In this document: positions 1-8,502 of the stretch, in pieces | Layout: each line of letters begins with the position of its first letter | Numbering within the stretch: the first letter of the stretch is position 1 | Assembly: GCF_040605455.1 (NCBI RefSeq) | Contig: NZ_JBEXCV010000001.1 | Coordinates: forward strand, 62,001-126,000 | From: Embleya sp040605455 | GTDB taxonomy: Bacteria > Actinomycetota > Actinomycetes > Streptomycetales > Streptomycetaceae | Reading direction: 5' to 3' | DNA length: 64,000 nt | Program-made: the position numbers and the translations under genes | Notes under the pieces: generated by a model | Seen by the model: only the letters and a program-made list of their open reading frames with translations | Databases searched by the model: none | Told to the model about the DNA's origin: nothing

Positions 1-222
1 GCGGGCGACGGCCGCGAGGACAGCGGGTTTGTCCTCGAAGAACTGGTAGAGCGTACCGCTGGGGACCCCGGCCGCGGCGGCCAGGCGGCGCATGGTCAGG
101 CCCTCCACACCGTCCTTGGCGAGGATGTCGGTGGCGGCGCTGAAGATCGCCTCCACCCGGGCGCGGCTGCGCGCCTGCTGCGGTCTCTTGCGCAGCCCGG
201 CGGGTGTGTTGCTCTGCGTCAT
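1..222 (-). CDS. TetR-family regulator, N-terminal part (cut by window edge)
   Basis: Only the first 74 residues are visible. They form a classic TetR DNA-binding head: a basic start (LRKRPQQARSRARVEAI), then helix-turn-helix text AKDGVEGLTMRRLAAAAGVP followed by SGTLYQFFEDKPAVL. The ATG at 222-220 overlaps the stop of the P450 gene by four bases (ATGA), so it is the tenth and last visible gene of the leftward operon. A repressor at the end of an operon with an exporter usually controls that operon and senses its product. The inverted repeat at 10513-10537 is the obvious target. The ligand-binding domain is outside the window, so the ligand cannot be judged. Confidence 0.9.
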   Translation of the reverse strand, partial: MTQSNTPAGLRKRPQQARSRARVEAIFSAATDILAKDGVEGLTMRRLAAAAGVPSGTLYQFFEDKPAVLAAVAR

Positions 223-1574
223 AGTTCTGGCCTCCGACGCGATTCTACGAGCCGCCGTCCGGCCTGCGTAAACGATCCGGTCGTCAGCCGGAGCGGCAGT
301 TCGGCGTAGCTGCGCAGGGTGAGCCAGTCGCCGCGGGTGGCTTCGCCGCCGGCGCGCAGTCCCGGCAGCAACTCGGAGCAGACGCGCAGGGCGACGGATG
401 CCTCCCGGCGGGCCAGCGGGGCGCCGAGGCAGTAGTGGGCGCCTCTCCCGAAGCTCAGTGACCGCCCCGTGACCCGAGAGGGAAGGAAGCGGTCCGGTTG
501 CGGGAAGCGGCCAGGGTCGCGGTTCCCCGCTCCGAGGAGGAGCATGGCGTTCGTGCCCGCAGCAAGCCGGACACCCGCAAGTTCCGTATCGCATACGGCC
601 CACCGTCCGGTGACCTGGATCGGCGAGTCGTGCCGCAGGACCTCTTCGACGAAGGTCTCGGCCTGTGCCGCGGTCCGCACGGCGGCCATGCCTTCCCCGC
701 CGGTCAGCACCCGGGCGAGGGCGTTGCCGAGCAGACCTGCGGTGGTCTCGAAGCCCGCGACGAACAACAGCGCCAGATTGGTGAGCAGTTCGCGCTCGCT
801 GAGCCGCTGCTCGTCGGTGTCGCGGACGTTCAGCAGCATGCTGGTGAGGTCGTCTCCCGGGCTGCGCCGCCGGTCGGCGACCAGCTCGGCGAAGTAGTCG
901 AGCAGCCGCTCGGCGGCCTGGTCCGCGGCCATGAGCTGGTTCGGCGTCAGCAGCGGGTCCATGACCTTGCCGAGGGCCGAGACCTGCGGCCGGAACCACT
1001 CGCGGTCCTGTTCGGGCACGCCGATCAGGTCGGCGATGACATGGATCGGCAGGGGGTACGCGAGGTGGGCCATGGCGTCGGCGTCGCCGCCGTCGCCCAA
1101 TGCTTCGGCGAGCCGCGCGACCAGCCGGCGGGCGGTGCGCTCGATGGACGCCTCCAGCGCGGTCAGGCGCCGCGGGGTGAAGGCATGTGCGACCAGGCGG
1201 CGGACCCGCTCGTGGTCGGGCGAGCGGCCCATGAGCATCGAGTCGGCGAACAGCGCGATGGACGGCAGATGAGCGATCTCGGGCCGGTGGAGCGCGTTGT
1301 AAGCGGCGTCGTGGACCTCCAGGTCCGGATGGCGCAGCGCCTGTTCGAGTTCGGCGTATCCGGTGACGAGTACGAGGTCGTCCGTGACGGGCAGGACCGG
1401 GGCGTGCGCGCGCAGTACGCGGTAGAAGGGGTAGGGATCGGCTCGCCCTTCGGGGGTGAACAGGGCGGCCAGCGCGTCCGCGGGGGACATCGCGGGTTCG
1501 GGCGTCAAAAGGGTGGTCGGCATGGCCGCGGCCATCGAAGTCTCCACATCGGCATCGGTCGGGGTGGGGCTCAC
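219..1574 (-). CDS. Cytochrome P450 (class I, CYP105/107-like size)
   Basis: A 451-residue haem monooxygenase, probably a tailoring enzyme for the operon product. The I-helix oxygen-binding motif AGFETT lies at about residues 273-278, the ExxR motif is in EEVLRHDSP, and the haem loop FGRGAHYCLG carries the axial Cys at about 382. Soluble, no membrane segment. The frame is open further upstream, but the GTG at 1574 overlaps the preceding stop as GTGA, matching other junctions of this operon, so I start there. It would need ferredoxin and ferredoxin reductase partners, and none are encoded nearby. The reaction cannot be inferred; hydroxylation or oxidation of a hydrazine-derived intermediate is possible. 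Confidence 0.93.
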   Translation of the reverse strand: MSPTPTDADVETSMAAAMPTTLLTPEPAMSPADALAALFTPEGRADPYPFYRVLRAHAPVLPVTDDLVLVTGYAELEQALRHPDLEVHDAAYNALHRPEIAHLPSIALFADSMLMGRSPDHERVRRLVAHAFTPRRLTALEASIERTARRLVARLAEALGDGGDADAMAHLAYPLPIHVIADLIGVPEQDREWFRPQVSALGKVMDPLLTPNQLMAADQAAERLLDYFAELVADRRRSPGDDLTSMLLNVRDTDEQRLSERELLTNLALLFVAGFETTAGLLGNALARVLTGGEGMAAVRTAAQAETFVEEVLRHDSPIQVTGRWAVCDTELAGVRLAAGTNAMLLLGAGNRDPGRFPQPDRFLPSRVTGRSLSFGRGAHYCLGAPLARREASVALRVCSELLPGLRAGGEATRGDWLTLRSYAELPLRLTTGSFTQAGRRLVESRRRPEL

Positions 1575-2779
1575 TGCAGGACCAGCCCGTCGCCGCGGTA
1601 GGTGGGCCAGCGGTCCATGCCGGCGTCGCCGGTCACGACCACGAACTCGTTGATGTGCTCGCACAGTTCGCCGGCCTTGGCGTGGCGGAAGAGCACCAGG
1701 TCACCAATGGCGAGGGTGTGCGCGTCGGGGCCCTGCAGGGGGGTCTGTGCCTCGCCTGCGTATTCGTTGGCGACGAAGTGCAGGCGGGTGGGCTGGGCGA
1801 TGGTGGGAAGCCGGTCGCGGCCGGGGACGCCGGAGGCGACCCAGCCCGCTCCCGCGACGGTGACGATGTCGGGGGCCGGGCGGCGCACCACCGGGCAGGC
1901 GTAGAACGCCGCCGGGCGCAGCGGCAGGTCGCGGTAGCGGCTGAACAAACCTGGGGCGTAGATCCCCGAGCCCGCGGCGATCTCGGTGATCTGCGGGTCG
2001 GCGGCCGTGTAGGGGATGCTGCCGGTGCCGCCGCCGTTGACGAACTCGGGCTCGAAGACCTCCTTCGCCGCTGCGACCGCGGCCGCCCGCCGCGCGCGCA
2101 GCTCCTCGCGGGAGGCCCGCTGCATCCACCGCACGCCGTAGGCCCGCGGGGTGTGGCCGCCGTCGTAGACGCCGGCCAGTTGGGCCTCGTACGCCATGAG
2201 GCCCGCAAGCGTATAGCCGGCGCGGCGGGCGACGGCGGCGGCGAAAGACCGGAACTGGTCGGGGCGGAACAGCGGTGAGCGGCGAACACCGATGTGGAGC
2301 GGCCCCGCCTTCCAACTGGCGTCCAGTTCCAGGCAGACGCGCAGCATGGGGCGCCGCTCCGGTGGGAGTACCGCGTCGGTGAAATCGAGCTGCTCGGCGC
2401 AGTCGAACATCAGCGTTATGTCGGCACAGGCGGCTTCGTCGTCGGCCAGGCGCCGCAGCGAGCGCTGGTCGGTCGTGGGGTAGCCCACGACCAGATCACG
2501 GTATCCGCGCGCGTGGAGGTCGAGGGCCTCGGCGAGGGTGAGCGTGAGCAGCCCTTGGTAGCCGGGGGTGGTGAGCAGTTCGTCGAGGACGGCGCGGCAG
2601 CGGATCGACTTGGTGGCGATCCGGATCGGTTTGTTCTGCGCGCGACGGGTGAGCTCGCGGGCGTTCGCGCGGACCGCGTCGAGGTCGAGCAGTCCGTACG
2701 GGGGCGCGCCCAACGTGGCGCGCGCCTCGTGGAGGAGGGCCTGCAGCGCACGGGGGCGGGGGGAAGTCGAAAGGGTCAC
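1571..2779 (-). CDS. PLP enzyme, alanine racemase N-terminal fold (amino acid deaminase/aldolase-like)
   Basis: A 402-residue protein with an alanine-racemase-type PLP barrel followed by a C-terminal beta domain, as in D-threonine aldolase and D-serine dehydratase (DSD1-like) proteins. The PLP lysine is probably Lys57 in the segment IRIATKSIR; the text after it (LLTLTLAEALDLHARGYRDL) fits the barrel. Members of this group cleave or dehydrate beta-hydroxy amino acids or act on D-amino acids. It starts with GTG, overlapping the MFS stop as GTGA, and its own stop overlaps the P450 start. In this operon it could make or trim an amino acid building block. A racemase role is less likely because the sequence resembles the deaminase/aldolase branch. 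Confidence 0.8.
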   Translation of the reverse strand: MTLSTSPRPRALQALLHEARATLGAPPYGLLDLDAVRANARELTRRAQNKPIRIATKSIRCRAVLDELLTTPGYQGLLTLTLAEALDLHARGYRDLVVGYPTTDQRSLRRLADDEAACADITLMFDCAEQLDFTDAVLPPERRPMLRVCLELDASWKAGPLHIGVRRSPLFRPDQFRSFAAAVARRAGYTLAGLMAYEAQLAGVYDGGHTPRAYGVRWMQRASREELRARRAAAVAAAKEVFEPEFVNGGGTGSIPYTAADPQITEIAAGSGIYAPGLFSRYRDLPLRPAAFYACPVVRRPAPDIVTVAGAGWVASGVPGRDRLPTIAQPTRLHFVANEYAGEAQTPLQGPDAHTLAIGDLVLFRHAKAGELCEHINEFVVVTGDAGMDRWPTYRGDGLVLQ

Positions 2780-4014
2780 CGGGTCTGCTCCGTGGGTTGA
2801 GTGCCCTCAGCGGCTGTGGGTGCGGCGGGCGGAGGAAGCGGTGCGGCCGGCCCCTGCACCGCGGCGAGCGCCGCGAGCGCGACCGCGAGGAGCAGGTAGA
2901 CCGCGACCGGGCCGGTCCACGTCAGCGCGACGCTGACCAGCGCGTAGAGCAGCAGCACCGCGATGGTGCCGATGCGGGTGAACGCGGCGAACACGCGCCC
3001 GTAGTGATGTAGCGGAACCAGGTCCTGGCAACGGACCTGGTAGAGCGTCATCGTCTGGAACCCCGCGCCGATGGCGGCATAACCGATGGCCGCCTGCGCG
3101 AAGCCGCCGCTGAGGGCGAACAGTGCGGTGCACCCGGCCAGGGCCGCGAGCCCGAGGTGCGCCGCGCGCTGCACCGGGGCGTTCGCGGTCCGTCCGAGCA
3201 GGAAGGCGCCCGCCGCCAGCGACCCGACGGCGAACGCCGCGTCCACTGCGGCGAACCGCTGCGAGTCCAGCCGCAGCACGGAGTCGGCGAAGGCGGGCAG
3301 GAGCGAGTTGTAGGTGCGCAAAAGCGCCGAGAGCACGACGACCACGACGAACGGACTGCGCAGGCCGCCGGCCGCCCGCAGCTGGGCCCGCGCCGGCTGC
3401 GAACCGGGACCGTCCGGGTCGCCCTCGGGGGTCGTGCTGTCGGCCGGGGCTGTTCGCGCCCCGCGCAGGCACATCAGGACGGCCGCGGACAAGACGTAAC
3501 ATCCGGCCAGTGCGGTGAACGCCGCTGCCGGTGCCAGACGTGCCGCGGCCAGCCCGCCGAGCCCCACACCGGACAGGGTGCCCAGTTGCGTCGACATGCT
3601 GATCCTCGTGGTGGCCGCGAGCAGAGCCTCGTCCGAGACCAGCGCGCGCAGCAGCGCGGTACGGGCGGGGGTGGAGAGCTGGTCGCAGGCCCCCATCACG
3701 GCGGCGAAGACCACCAGCGCACCGACCCACGGCCCTCGCACGGCGCTGAGGACGGCGACGGCCGCCAGTGCCACGACCCGGACCGTATCGGCGGCCAGGG
3801 CGACGCGGCGCCGGTCGTGACGGTCGATCAGTGCACCCAACACCCTCGTGAACAGCAGCCCGGGCAACATCTCGGCGACGAGCAGCCACACCGGCGCCGA
3901 GGAGATACCGGAGCGCTGGAGGACGATCCAGGAGCACAGGATGTAGCGCGCTCCGGCGGCGAGGGTGATGGACAGGTTCCCGACGACGAGCAGACCGGGG
4001 CCGCGCGGCTTCAC
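2776..4014 (-). CDS. MFS transporter, probable exporter of the operon product
   Basis: A 412-residue integral membrane protein with about eleven to twelve hydrophobic segments. The loop between TM2 and TM3 reads GALIDRHDRRRVAL, the usual MFS signature position. A charged, Pro/Gly-rich cytoplasmic loop (about residues 195-225, with PEGDPDGPG) separates the two halves. The family resembles MFS permeases found in natural-product clusters. The frame stays open far upstream, but the GTG at 4014 overlaps the stop of the MetRS-like gene as GTGA and begins just before the first hydrophobic segment. Export or self-protection is the natural role; the substrate is not evident from the sequence. Confidence 0.88.
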   Translation of the reverse strand: MKPRGPGLLVVGNLSITLAAGARYILCSWIVLQRSGISSAPVWLLVAEMLPGLLFTRVLGALIDRHDRRRVALAADTVRVVALAAVAVLSAVRGPWVGALVVFAAVMGACDQLSTPARTALLRALVSDEALLAATTRISMSTQLGTLSGVGLGGLAAARLAPAAAFTALAGCYVLSAAVLMCLRGARTAPADSTTPEGDPDGPGSQPARAQLRAAGGLRSPFVVVVVLSALLRTYNSLLPAFADSVLRLDSQRFAAVDAAFAVGSLAAGAFLLGRTANAPVQRAAHLGLAALAGCTALFALSGGFAQAAIGYAAIGAGFQTMTLYQVRCQDLVPLHHYGRVFAAFTRIGTIAVLLLYALVSVALTWTGPVAVYLLLAVALAALAAVQGPAAPLPPPAAPTAAEGTQPTEQTR

Positions 4015-5609
4015 CGGGTGCCGGTACGCAGAGCCGGCATGGCGGCGTCGGGAACCTCCATGCCGCGGAAGGAGCCTGCGGCCACGTCCTTGCGGGTGCC
4101 GACGAGATCGAGGCACGGGTTGTCCGGCAGGCCCAACGCCCTCCACAGGTCGCTCGCCCATCCGGGCGCGAACGGGTACAGGAGCCAGCTCATGACGGCC
4201 AGCCAGTGATACGGGGCCTCCTCGGCGAGGCCGGCCTCGCCGGCCCGGAGCCAGCCCAGAACCTGGTGTGCGGCGGCGCCGAGGTCGCAGTCCGCCACGG
4301 ACAGCGCCGTCACTGTGGCGCGGACTGCGGCGTCCGCCTGGTGGGCCATGTGGTGGTCGAACTCGCCCGAATGGTCGGCCGCCCGCGCGAGCGTGTGGCG
4401 GGTGAGCGGCGCCAGGCGCTCGTTGACGACGGCGCGGGCGAAGCCGGTGAACGCGTCGATGCGGAAGTCGGCCTCGTGTCCGGGGGTGGTGATCAGCGCG
4501 GCGTGGAGCCGGAACAGGTCGGTGGGCAGCCCCGTATCGAGGTACTGCTGCGCGGTGATGGCGTGGCCTCGGGTGGTGGAGAACTTGGCCCCGTCCAGCA
4601 GCATGAACTCGTTGATCAGGTGGTGCCGGTAGGGCTGCCAGTCGAGTTCGGGATCGGTGAGGCCGGCCAACAGCATGCACGGGAGGACCGCGTCGAGCCC
4701 CGAGGCGAGGACCGTGGTGGTGGCCGAGTCGCGCGCGAACGGGTCGGGCAGGCCGCCGGCCTGGCAGTACAGGTCCTTGAGGATCCGGTTGGAGGCGTAG
4801 GTGCCCACCGCGTAGCTGGTGTGGACGGTGCCGGGCAGCAGCCCGGGGACGTCCTGCCAGGGCACCCCCCAGCCGAGCGGGTGGGAAAGCGGCACCCAGG
4901 GTCCGTTGAGCTTGAGGTAGGCGTCGACCAACCGCAGGTATCGGGGCGGGAAGCGCCGGGCCAGGTACGCGGTGCCGAAGTCGCGCGACAGGCGCAGATA
5001 GACGGTGGGGACGCGCACCGGCTCCGTCGGCTCGTCGGAGTCCAGTCGGGGCCGGACATCGCGCAGCAGTTCCGGGCCGAACCAAACGCCGCATTGCTCG
5101 CAGCAGGTCCCGGCTGCCTCCGCACCGCAGTCGGGGCAGGTTCCCACCGCGAAGGGGCCGACCACGACTCGGCCGCCGGCCATCGAACGCGACATGGCGA
5201 CGGGACGGATCTCGGTCCGGCCGCGGGAGCGAAGCAGCCGCACCAGTTCGTGGCTGTACCGCGCGTATTGGTCGGCGAGGTCGGGGGCGCCGGTGTCGAC
5301 GAACACGTCCTGGTGCATGCCGAAGCCGTTCAGCGCGTCCGACGCCGACGCGTGGTTCGGCTCGGAGACCGCCCGCGGCTCGACGCCGGCGAGGACGGCG
5401 CTGAGCAGCACGTAGGACTCGTGGGCGTCGGTGCCGGTGATCTGCGCGACGGACGCGCCGAGGCTTTCCAGGTGGCGGGCCAAAACGTTGCCGTGGAGGA
5501 ACGGGCCGCCGAGGTGGCCCAGGTGGAGGGGGCCGTTCGGGGTGTGGTAGCCGGCGGAGATCAGGAAGGACTTTCCCGAAGGATTCGGCAGGTGGTCAGG
5601 CAGTCGCAT
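4011..5609 (-). CDS. Methionyl-tRNA-synthetase-like enzyme, predicted hydrazine synthetase subunit
   Basis: A 532-residue class I aminoacyl-tRNA-synthetase fold. The HIGH motif is HLGH at residues 29-32, the KMSKS loop is degenerate (KFSTT at 342-346), and a MetRS zinc knuckle is present (C158-x2-C161 with C170-x2-C173). A helical C-terminal region sits where MetRS has its anticodon-binding domain. Its place in a biosynthetic operon with a lysine N-hydroxylase, a cupin and a DAO-type oxidase points to the MetRS-like half of hydrazine synthetases such as Spb40, PyrN and Tri28. There it activates an amino acid and esterifies it to N-hydroxylysine. Start: ATG with AGAAGG five bases upstream, 23 bases after the ATP-grasp stop. 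A resistant MetRS copy is the alternative. Confidence 0.85.
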   Translation of the reverse strand: MRLPDHLPNPSGKSFLISAGYHTPNGPLHLGHLGGPFLHGNVLARHLESLGASVAQITGTDAHESYVLLSAVLAGVEPRAVSEPNHASASDALNGFGMHQDVFVDTGAPDLADQYARYSHELVRLLRSRGRTEIRPVAMSRSMAGGRVVVGPFAVGTCPDCGAEAAGTCCEQCGVWFGPELLRDVRPRLDSDEPTEPVRVPTVYLRLSRDFGTAYLARRFPPRYLRLVDAYLKLNGPWVPLSHPLGWGVPWQDVPGLLPGTVHTSYAVGTYASNRILKDLYCQAGGLPDPFARDSATTTVLASGLDAVLPCMLLAGLTDPELDWQPYRHHLINEFMLLDGAKFSTTRGHAITAQQYLDTGLPTDLFRLHAALITTPGHEADFRIDAFTGFARAVVNERLAPLTRHTLARAADHSGEFDHHMAHQADAAVRATVTALSVADCDLGAAAHQVLGWLRAGEAGLAEEAPYHWLAVMSWLLYPFAPGWASDLWRALGLPDNPCLDLVGTRKDVAAGSFRGMEVPDAAMPALRTGTR

Positions 5610-5632
5610 GATGGCCTTCTGATGACGTGACG

Positions 5633-6925
5633 TCAGCGGACAGGGACGGGCGCGTCGGCGGGAGCCTCGGCGGTGGTCGTGATCCGGACGAGGCGGGCGC
5701 GTGCGGCGGCATCCGCCCGGGCCTGGTCGGGGGTGGCGGCGCGGACCACGATGGCGCCGCAACGGTCCATCGAGCTGCGCAGCTGCGAGACCCGGTCGCC
5801 CGGCGAAGGCGCGAGGTGGGCGTGGAGCAGTCCTTCGCCGACGTGGGCCTGTTCCCAGCCGGTCAGTTCGGTGACGGTGCCGGCCGGCGCGGTGAGGAAG
5901 GCGACGGCGGCCCCTCCGTCGGCGGTCAGGTCCGGGACGAAGGCGGGGTCGCCGAACGCGTCGAACAGGGCGCCGAAGTACCGGAACCGCGGGTGGGTGG
6001 CTTCCAGCAGCATGCTGATGTAGTCGCCTCCCGGGCGACAGTGCAGTTCGCCGAGGACGGGGCCCTTCTCGGTGAGCCAGAACTCGGCGTGGAAGAGCCC
6101 GAAGGAGAGTCCCACCGCCCGGACCGCCTGCTCCACTGCCGCCTTGGCGCGCGCGGTCACGTCCTCGGGCAGCGGCGCGGGCATGACGTGGCCGACCTCC
6201 ACGAACAGCGGCGGCTCGGTCGTGGTCTTCGCGGTGAGCGCGACGACGACCGGCTGCCCGTGCAGGAACAGGCCCTCGGCGCTGTACTCCGGCCCGTGGA
6301 CCAGTTCTTCGATGAGGAAGGGCCGGTCGCCCGGATCGAGCAGACGGACGGCGTCCGCGAGTTCGGCGGGATCGTCGACGCGCCGGACCGCCCGGCTGCC
6401 GGTACCGTCGCGCGGCTTGACCACCCACGGTCCGGCGGCTTCGGCAGCGAACGCGAGCGCCTCGTCGAGGTCTCGGCACAGCCGCCAGGCGGGCTGCCGC
6501 AGACCCGCTTCGGCCAGGACGGCACGGCACCTGTCCTTGTTCTGGGTGGTCTCGATGGCGGCCAGGCTGTTGTAGGGGAGCCCGAGGGCCTGGGCTATCG
6601 CGGCCGTGGTGCGTTGGGCGTCGTCGCGCGCGGTGACGACCATGTCGAAGCCGAGGCCGGTGCGGTGCTGCTGCACGGCCCATTCCACGCAGTGCGCGGT
6701 GTCGGTGAAGTCCAGCACATGCAGGGACGCGAACCGGCGCGTGACGTCGTCGGGGGCGAGATCGACGAACATCTTCTGGTCGGTCATGTGGATGCGGCAG
6801 TCACGCTGCTCGGCCTGGGTGAGGAAGGAGCGCAGCAGGCAGCGGCCGGGGTCGCCCAGACCGATGCCGCCGATGACGAGCAAGTGGCGCGGCCCGGGAC
6901 GCGCGGCGGGGGAGTGGGTGGTCAC
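5633..6925 (-). CDS. ATP-grasp carboxylate-amine ligase
   Basis: A 430-residue ATP-grasp protein. The N-terminal Rossmann-like part begins LLVIGGIGLGDP. The ATP-binding lysine is probably K170 in PWVVKPRDGTGSRAV, and the Mg-binding acidic pair is E281 (FHAEFW) and E293 in GELHCRPGGDY, with R297 and the Gly pair next to it. These enzymes make an acyl phosphate and join it to an amine, as in L-amino acid ligases. Here it probably forms the amide or hydrazide bond between the released hydrazino acid and a second building block. It starts with GTG, overlapping the oxidoreductase stop as GTGA. The specificity loop cannot be read for substrate. Confidence 0.88.
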   Translation of the reverse strand: MTTHSPAARPGPRHLLVIGGIGLGDPGRCLLRSFLTQAEQRDCRIHMTDQKMFVDLAPDDVTRRFASLHVLDFTDTAHCVEWAVQQHRTGLGFDMVVTARDDAQRTTAAIAQALGLPYNSLAAIETTQNKDRCRAVLAEAGLRQPAWRLCRDLDEALAFAAEAAGPWVVKPRDGTGSRAVRRVDDPAELADAVRLLDPGDRPFLIEELVHGPEYSAEGLFLHGQPVVVALTAKTTTEPPLFVEVGHVMPAPLPEDVTARAKAAVEQAVRAVGLSFGLFHAEFWLTEKGPVLGELHCRPGGDYISMLLEATHPRFRYFGALFDAFGDPAFVPDLTADGGAAVAFLTAPAGTVTELTGWEQAHVGEGLLHAHLAPSPGDRVSQLRSSMDRCGAIVVRAATPDQARADAAARARLVRITTTAEAPADAPVPVR

Positions 6926-8064
6926 GAGGCGCTCCGGTTCGGCCGGGGACAGGGACGGACAGGCAACGCGTCGGTGCCGGCGAGCCGGGCGAGAGCCGTC
7001 TCCGCGAGGGCCGGGGCCAGCCGCACCCCGCGTCCCGCGCCGCCGTTGAGCCAGCTCAGCGAGGCGGGCCCGATCGACGAGGGGGAGTCGACCGGGTAGG
7101 AGTCCCAGAACACCTGCCCACCGTCTGCTTGTTCGGCAAGGCGCGGGGCACGGAGGGCCAGCGCGTCGCGGCCCGCGGCCAAGTCGTCCGCGGTGAAGGC
7201 GGGCGCCTCGACGGGGCCGGCCGGGATCGGCTGCGAACGCCAGTACGGGTTGAGGAAGCTGACGCGCAGCCCGTCTCCTCCGGGCACCAGCAGCAGGTTG
7301 TCGGCGGGGAAGGCGACCAGTGGATCGTTCGGCCTTCCGATGTGCCCGGTGACGTGGAGCGCGGCGACCCGCTTGACCCTCGCCCGCGGCGGATTCCACA
7401 CACCGTCGGCCGTCGTGATGAGCGGCGGCTGCCAGGGACCGACCGCAAACACCAGTCGAGGGCTGTGCCAGCGCACCTCTTCGGCCGTCAGCAGCTCCCA
7501 CCGCCCGTCCGCTTCCCGGCAGGCGTCGACCCGCGCGCCGCACGCCACCGCGACTCCGGCTGCGGCGGGAAGGTCTGCGAGTGCCTGCGTGTCGACTTGG
7601 AGGAAATCTTCGTCGACCGCGAACACGGCTTCACCGGACCGCACATGGAGGTCGGGAAAGCACGCGTGCAGCCCTTGGAGGTCCGACGTGCGGGCACGCC
7701 GGACGGGGCTGGTGGTCTGCTGCCGCAGCAGCGGTTCGGCCTGCTCCGGCACGACGACCAGGGCGGCGCGCCGCCGCACGACCGCGCGCAGCCCGGTGGA
7801 CCGGTAAAGCTCGATGCTGCGGGCCACCAGGCTCCGGATCGCGGCGTTCTCGCCGGTCGGGGCGACCACCGCTAGGGAGCGGCCGGTGGCACCCGCTCCC
7901 GGAGCGGCCTGGTCGAGCAGTGCGACGCGCCAGTCCGGGCGCGAGCGCCGCGCGTGCAGGGCGGCGGCGATACCGAGGGCTCCGCCTCCGACGACGACGA
8001 GATCGGCAACCCGAGCGGACGGCGGGCCGGATACGGAGCGGGTGCGCGCGGAGGTCACCACCAT
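6922..8064 (-). CDS. FAD-dependent oxidoreductase (D-amino acid oxidase/DadA superfamily)
   Basis: A 380-residue flavoprotein with the dinucleotide-binding signature VVVGGGALGIAAALHA (Gly26-Gly31) and a C-terminal DAO-like segment ending INGGAGRG-like text (LNGGAGRGVRLAPALAETAL). In the known N-N pathways a DAO-type enzyme (for example Tri27 or PyrL) oxidises the C-N bond on the lysine side of the hydrazine intermediate. That frees a hydrazino acid and leaves 2-aminoadipate semialdehyde. The same role fits here by position and family. Starts are ambiguous: ATG 8064, GTG 8061 or GTG 8058. The last gives the GTGA overlap with the cupin stop seen elsewhere in this operon. Confidence 0.87.
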   Translation of the reverse strand: MVVTSARTRSVSGPPSARVADLVVVGGGALGIAAALHARRSRPDWRVALLDQAAPGAGATGRSLAVVAPTGENAAIRSLVARSIELYRSTGLRAVVRRRAALVVVPEQAEPLLRQQTTSPVRRARTSDLQGLHACFPDLHVRSGEAVFAVDEDFLQVDTQALADLPAAAGVAVACGARVDACREADGRWELLTAEEVRWHSPRLVFAVGPWQPPLITTADGVWNPPRARVKRVAALHVTGHIGRPNDPLVAFPADNLLLVPGGDGLRVSFLNPYWRSQPIPAGPVEAPAFTADDLAAGRDALALRAPRLAEQADGGQVFWDSYPVDSPSSIGPASLSWLNGGAGRGVRLAPALAETALARLAGTDALPVRPCPRPNRSAS

Positions 8065-8441
8065 ATCGAGTAGGCCTCCAGCGTCCCCTCGGCGTCGGCG
8101 GTCACGCGGTGGGGGACCTGCCTCGGGATGTAGACGATCTGCCCGCGCTGCACCGGTAGTTCGCGCTCACCCAGCGTCATGACGCCGGAGCCGGCGGCGA
8201 TCAGCCACAGCTCCTGGGCCTCGTGCTGGTCGGGGAAGGACGTCTCCCCCGCGGTGACGCACCACCACGAAGCCTGCACCGGCGCGACGGACTTCCCGTC
8301 GGCGATGCTCGGCAGCAGGTGCTGGACAGCGGACTTGCCCTCGTAGTTCTCGATCAGCAGTGCTCCGGTCAAGATGCCGCCGACCGCGGCGTCCGGCGGC
8401 TCGGTGGTGTCGCTCGACGGAGTGGTGATGGAAGCGGTCAC
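8055..8441 (-). CDS. Small stand-alone cupin, predicted N-N bond forming partner of the MetRS-like protein
   Basis: A 128-residue single-domain cupin. Motif 1 spans residues 65-86 with H73 and E77 (DQHEAQELW), and motif 2 runs 100-113 with H111 (YIPRQVPHRV). H73, E77 and H111 are the likely metal ligands, so the set is leaner than the usual His-x-His. In Spb40-type enzymes a fused metal-binding cupin domain rearranges the aminoacyl ester of N6-hydroxylysine into the hydrazine. Here that domain is a separate gene next to the hydroxylase. The GTG at 8441 is preceded by AGCAGG. An upstream in-frame GTG at 8468 would add nine residues. A generic regulatory or isomerase cupin cannot be excluded. 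Confidence 0.82.
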   Translation of the reverse strand: MTASITTPSSDTTEPPDAAVGGILTGALLIENYEGKSAVQHLLPSIADGKSVAPVQASWWCVTAGETSFPDQHEAQELWLIAAGSGVMTLGERELPVQRGQIVYIPRQVPHRVTADAEGTLEAYSIWW

Positions 8442-8502
8442 GACGGTGGTACCTGCTTTCTGTGACACGGTCGCGCACGTGGGCCGGTGGCCCGGGTGCG
8501 GG

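Noticed and set aside
4011..5609. Housekeeping methionyl-tRNA synthetase
   Set aside because: The KMSKS loop is degenerate and the gene is locked inside a biosynthetic operon with N-hydroxylase, cupin and oxidase. A resistant duplicate stays possible but is less likely.
5610..5632. TGACGTCA-like palindromic string between the ATP-grasp and MetRS-like genes
   Set aside because: It is short, lies inside an operon and overlaps the ribosome-site region, so chance is the simpler explanation.
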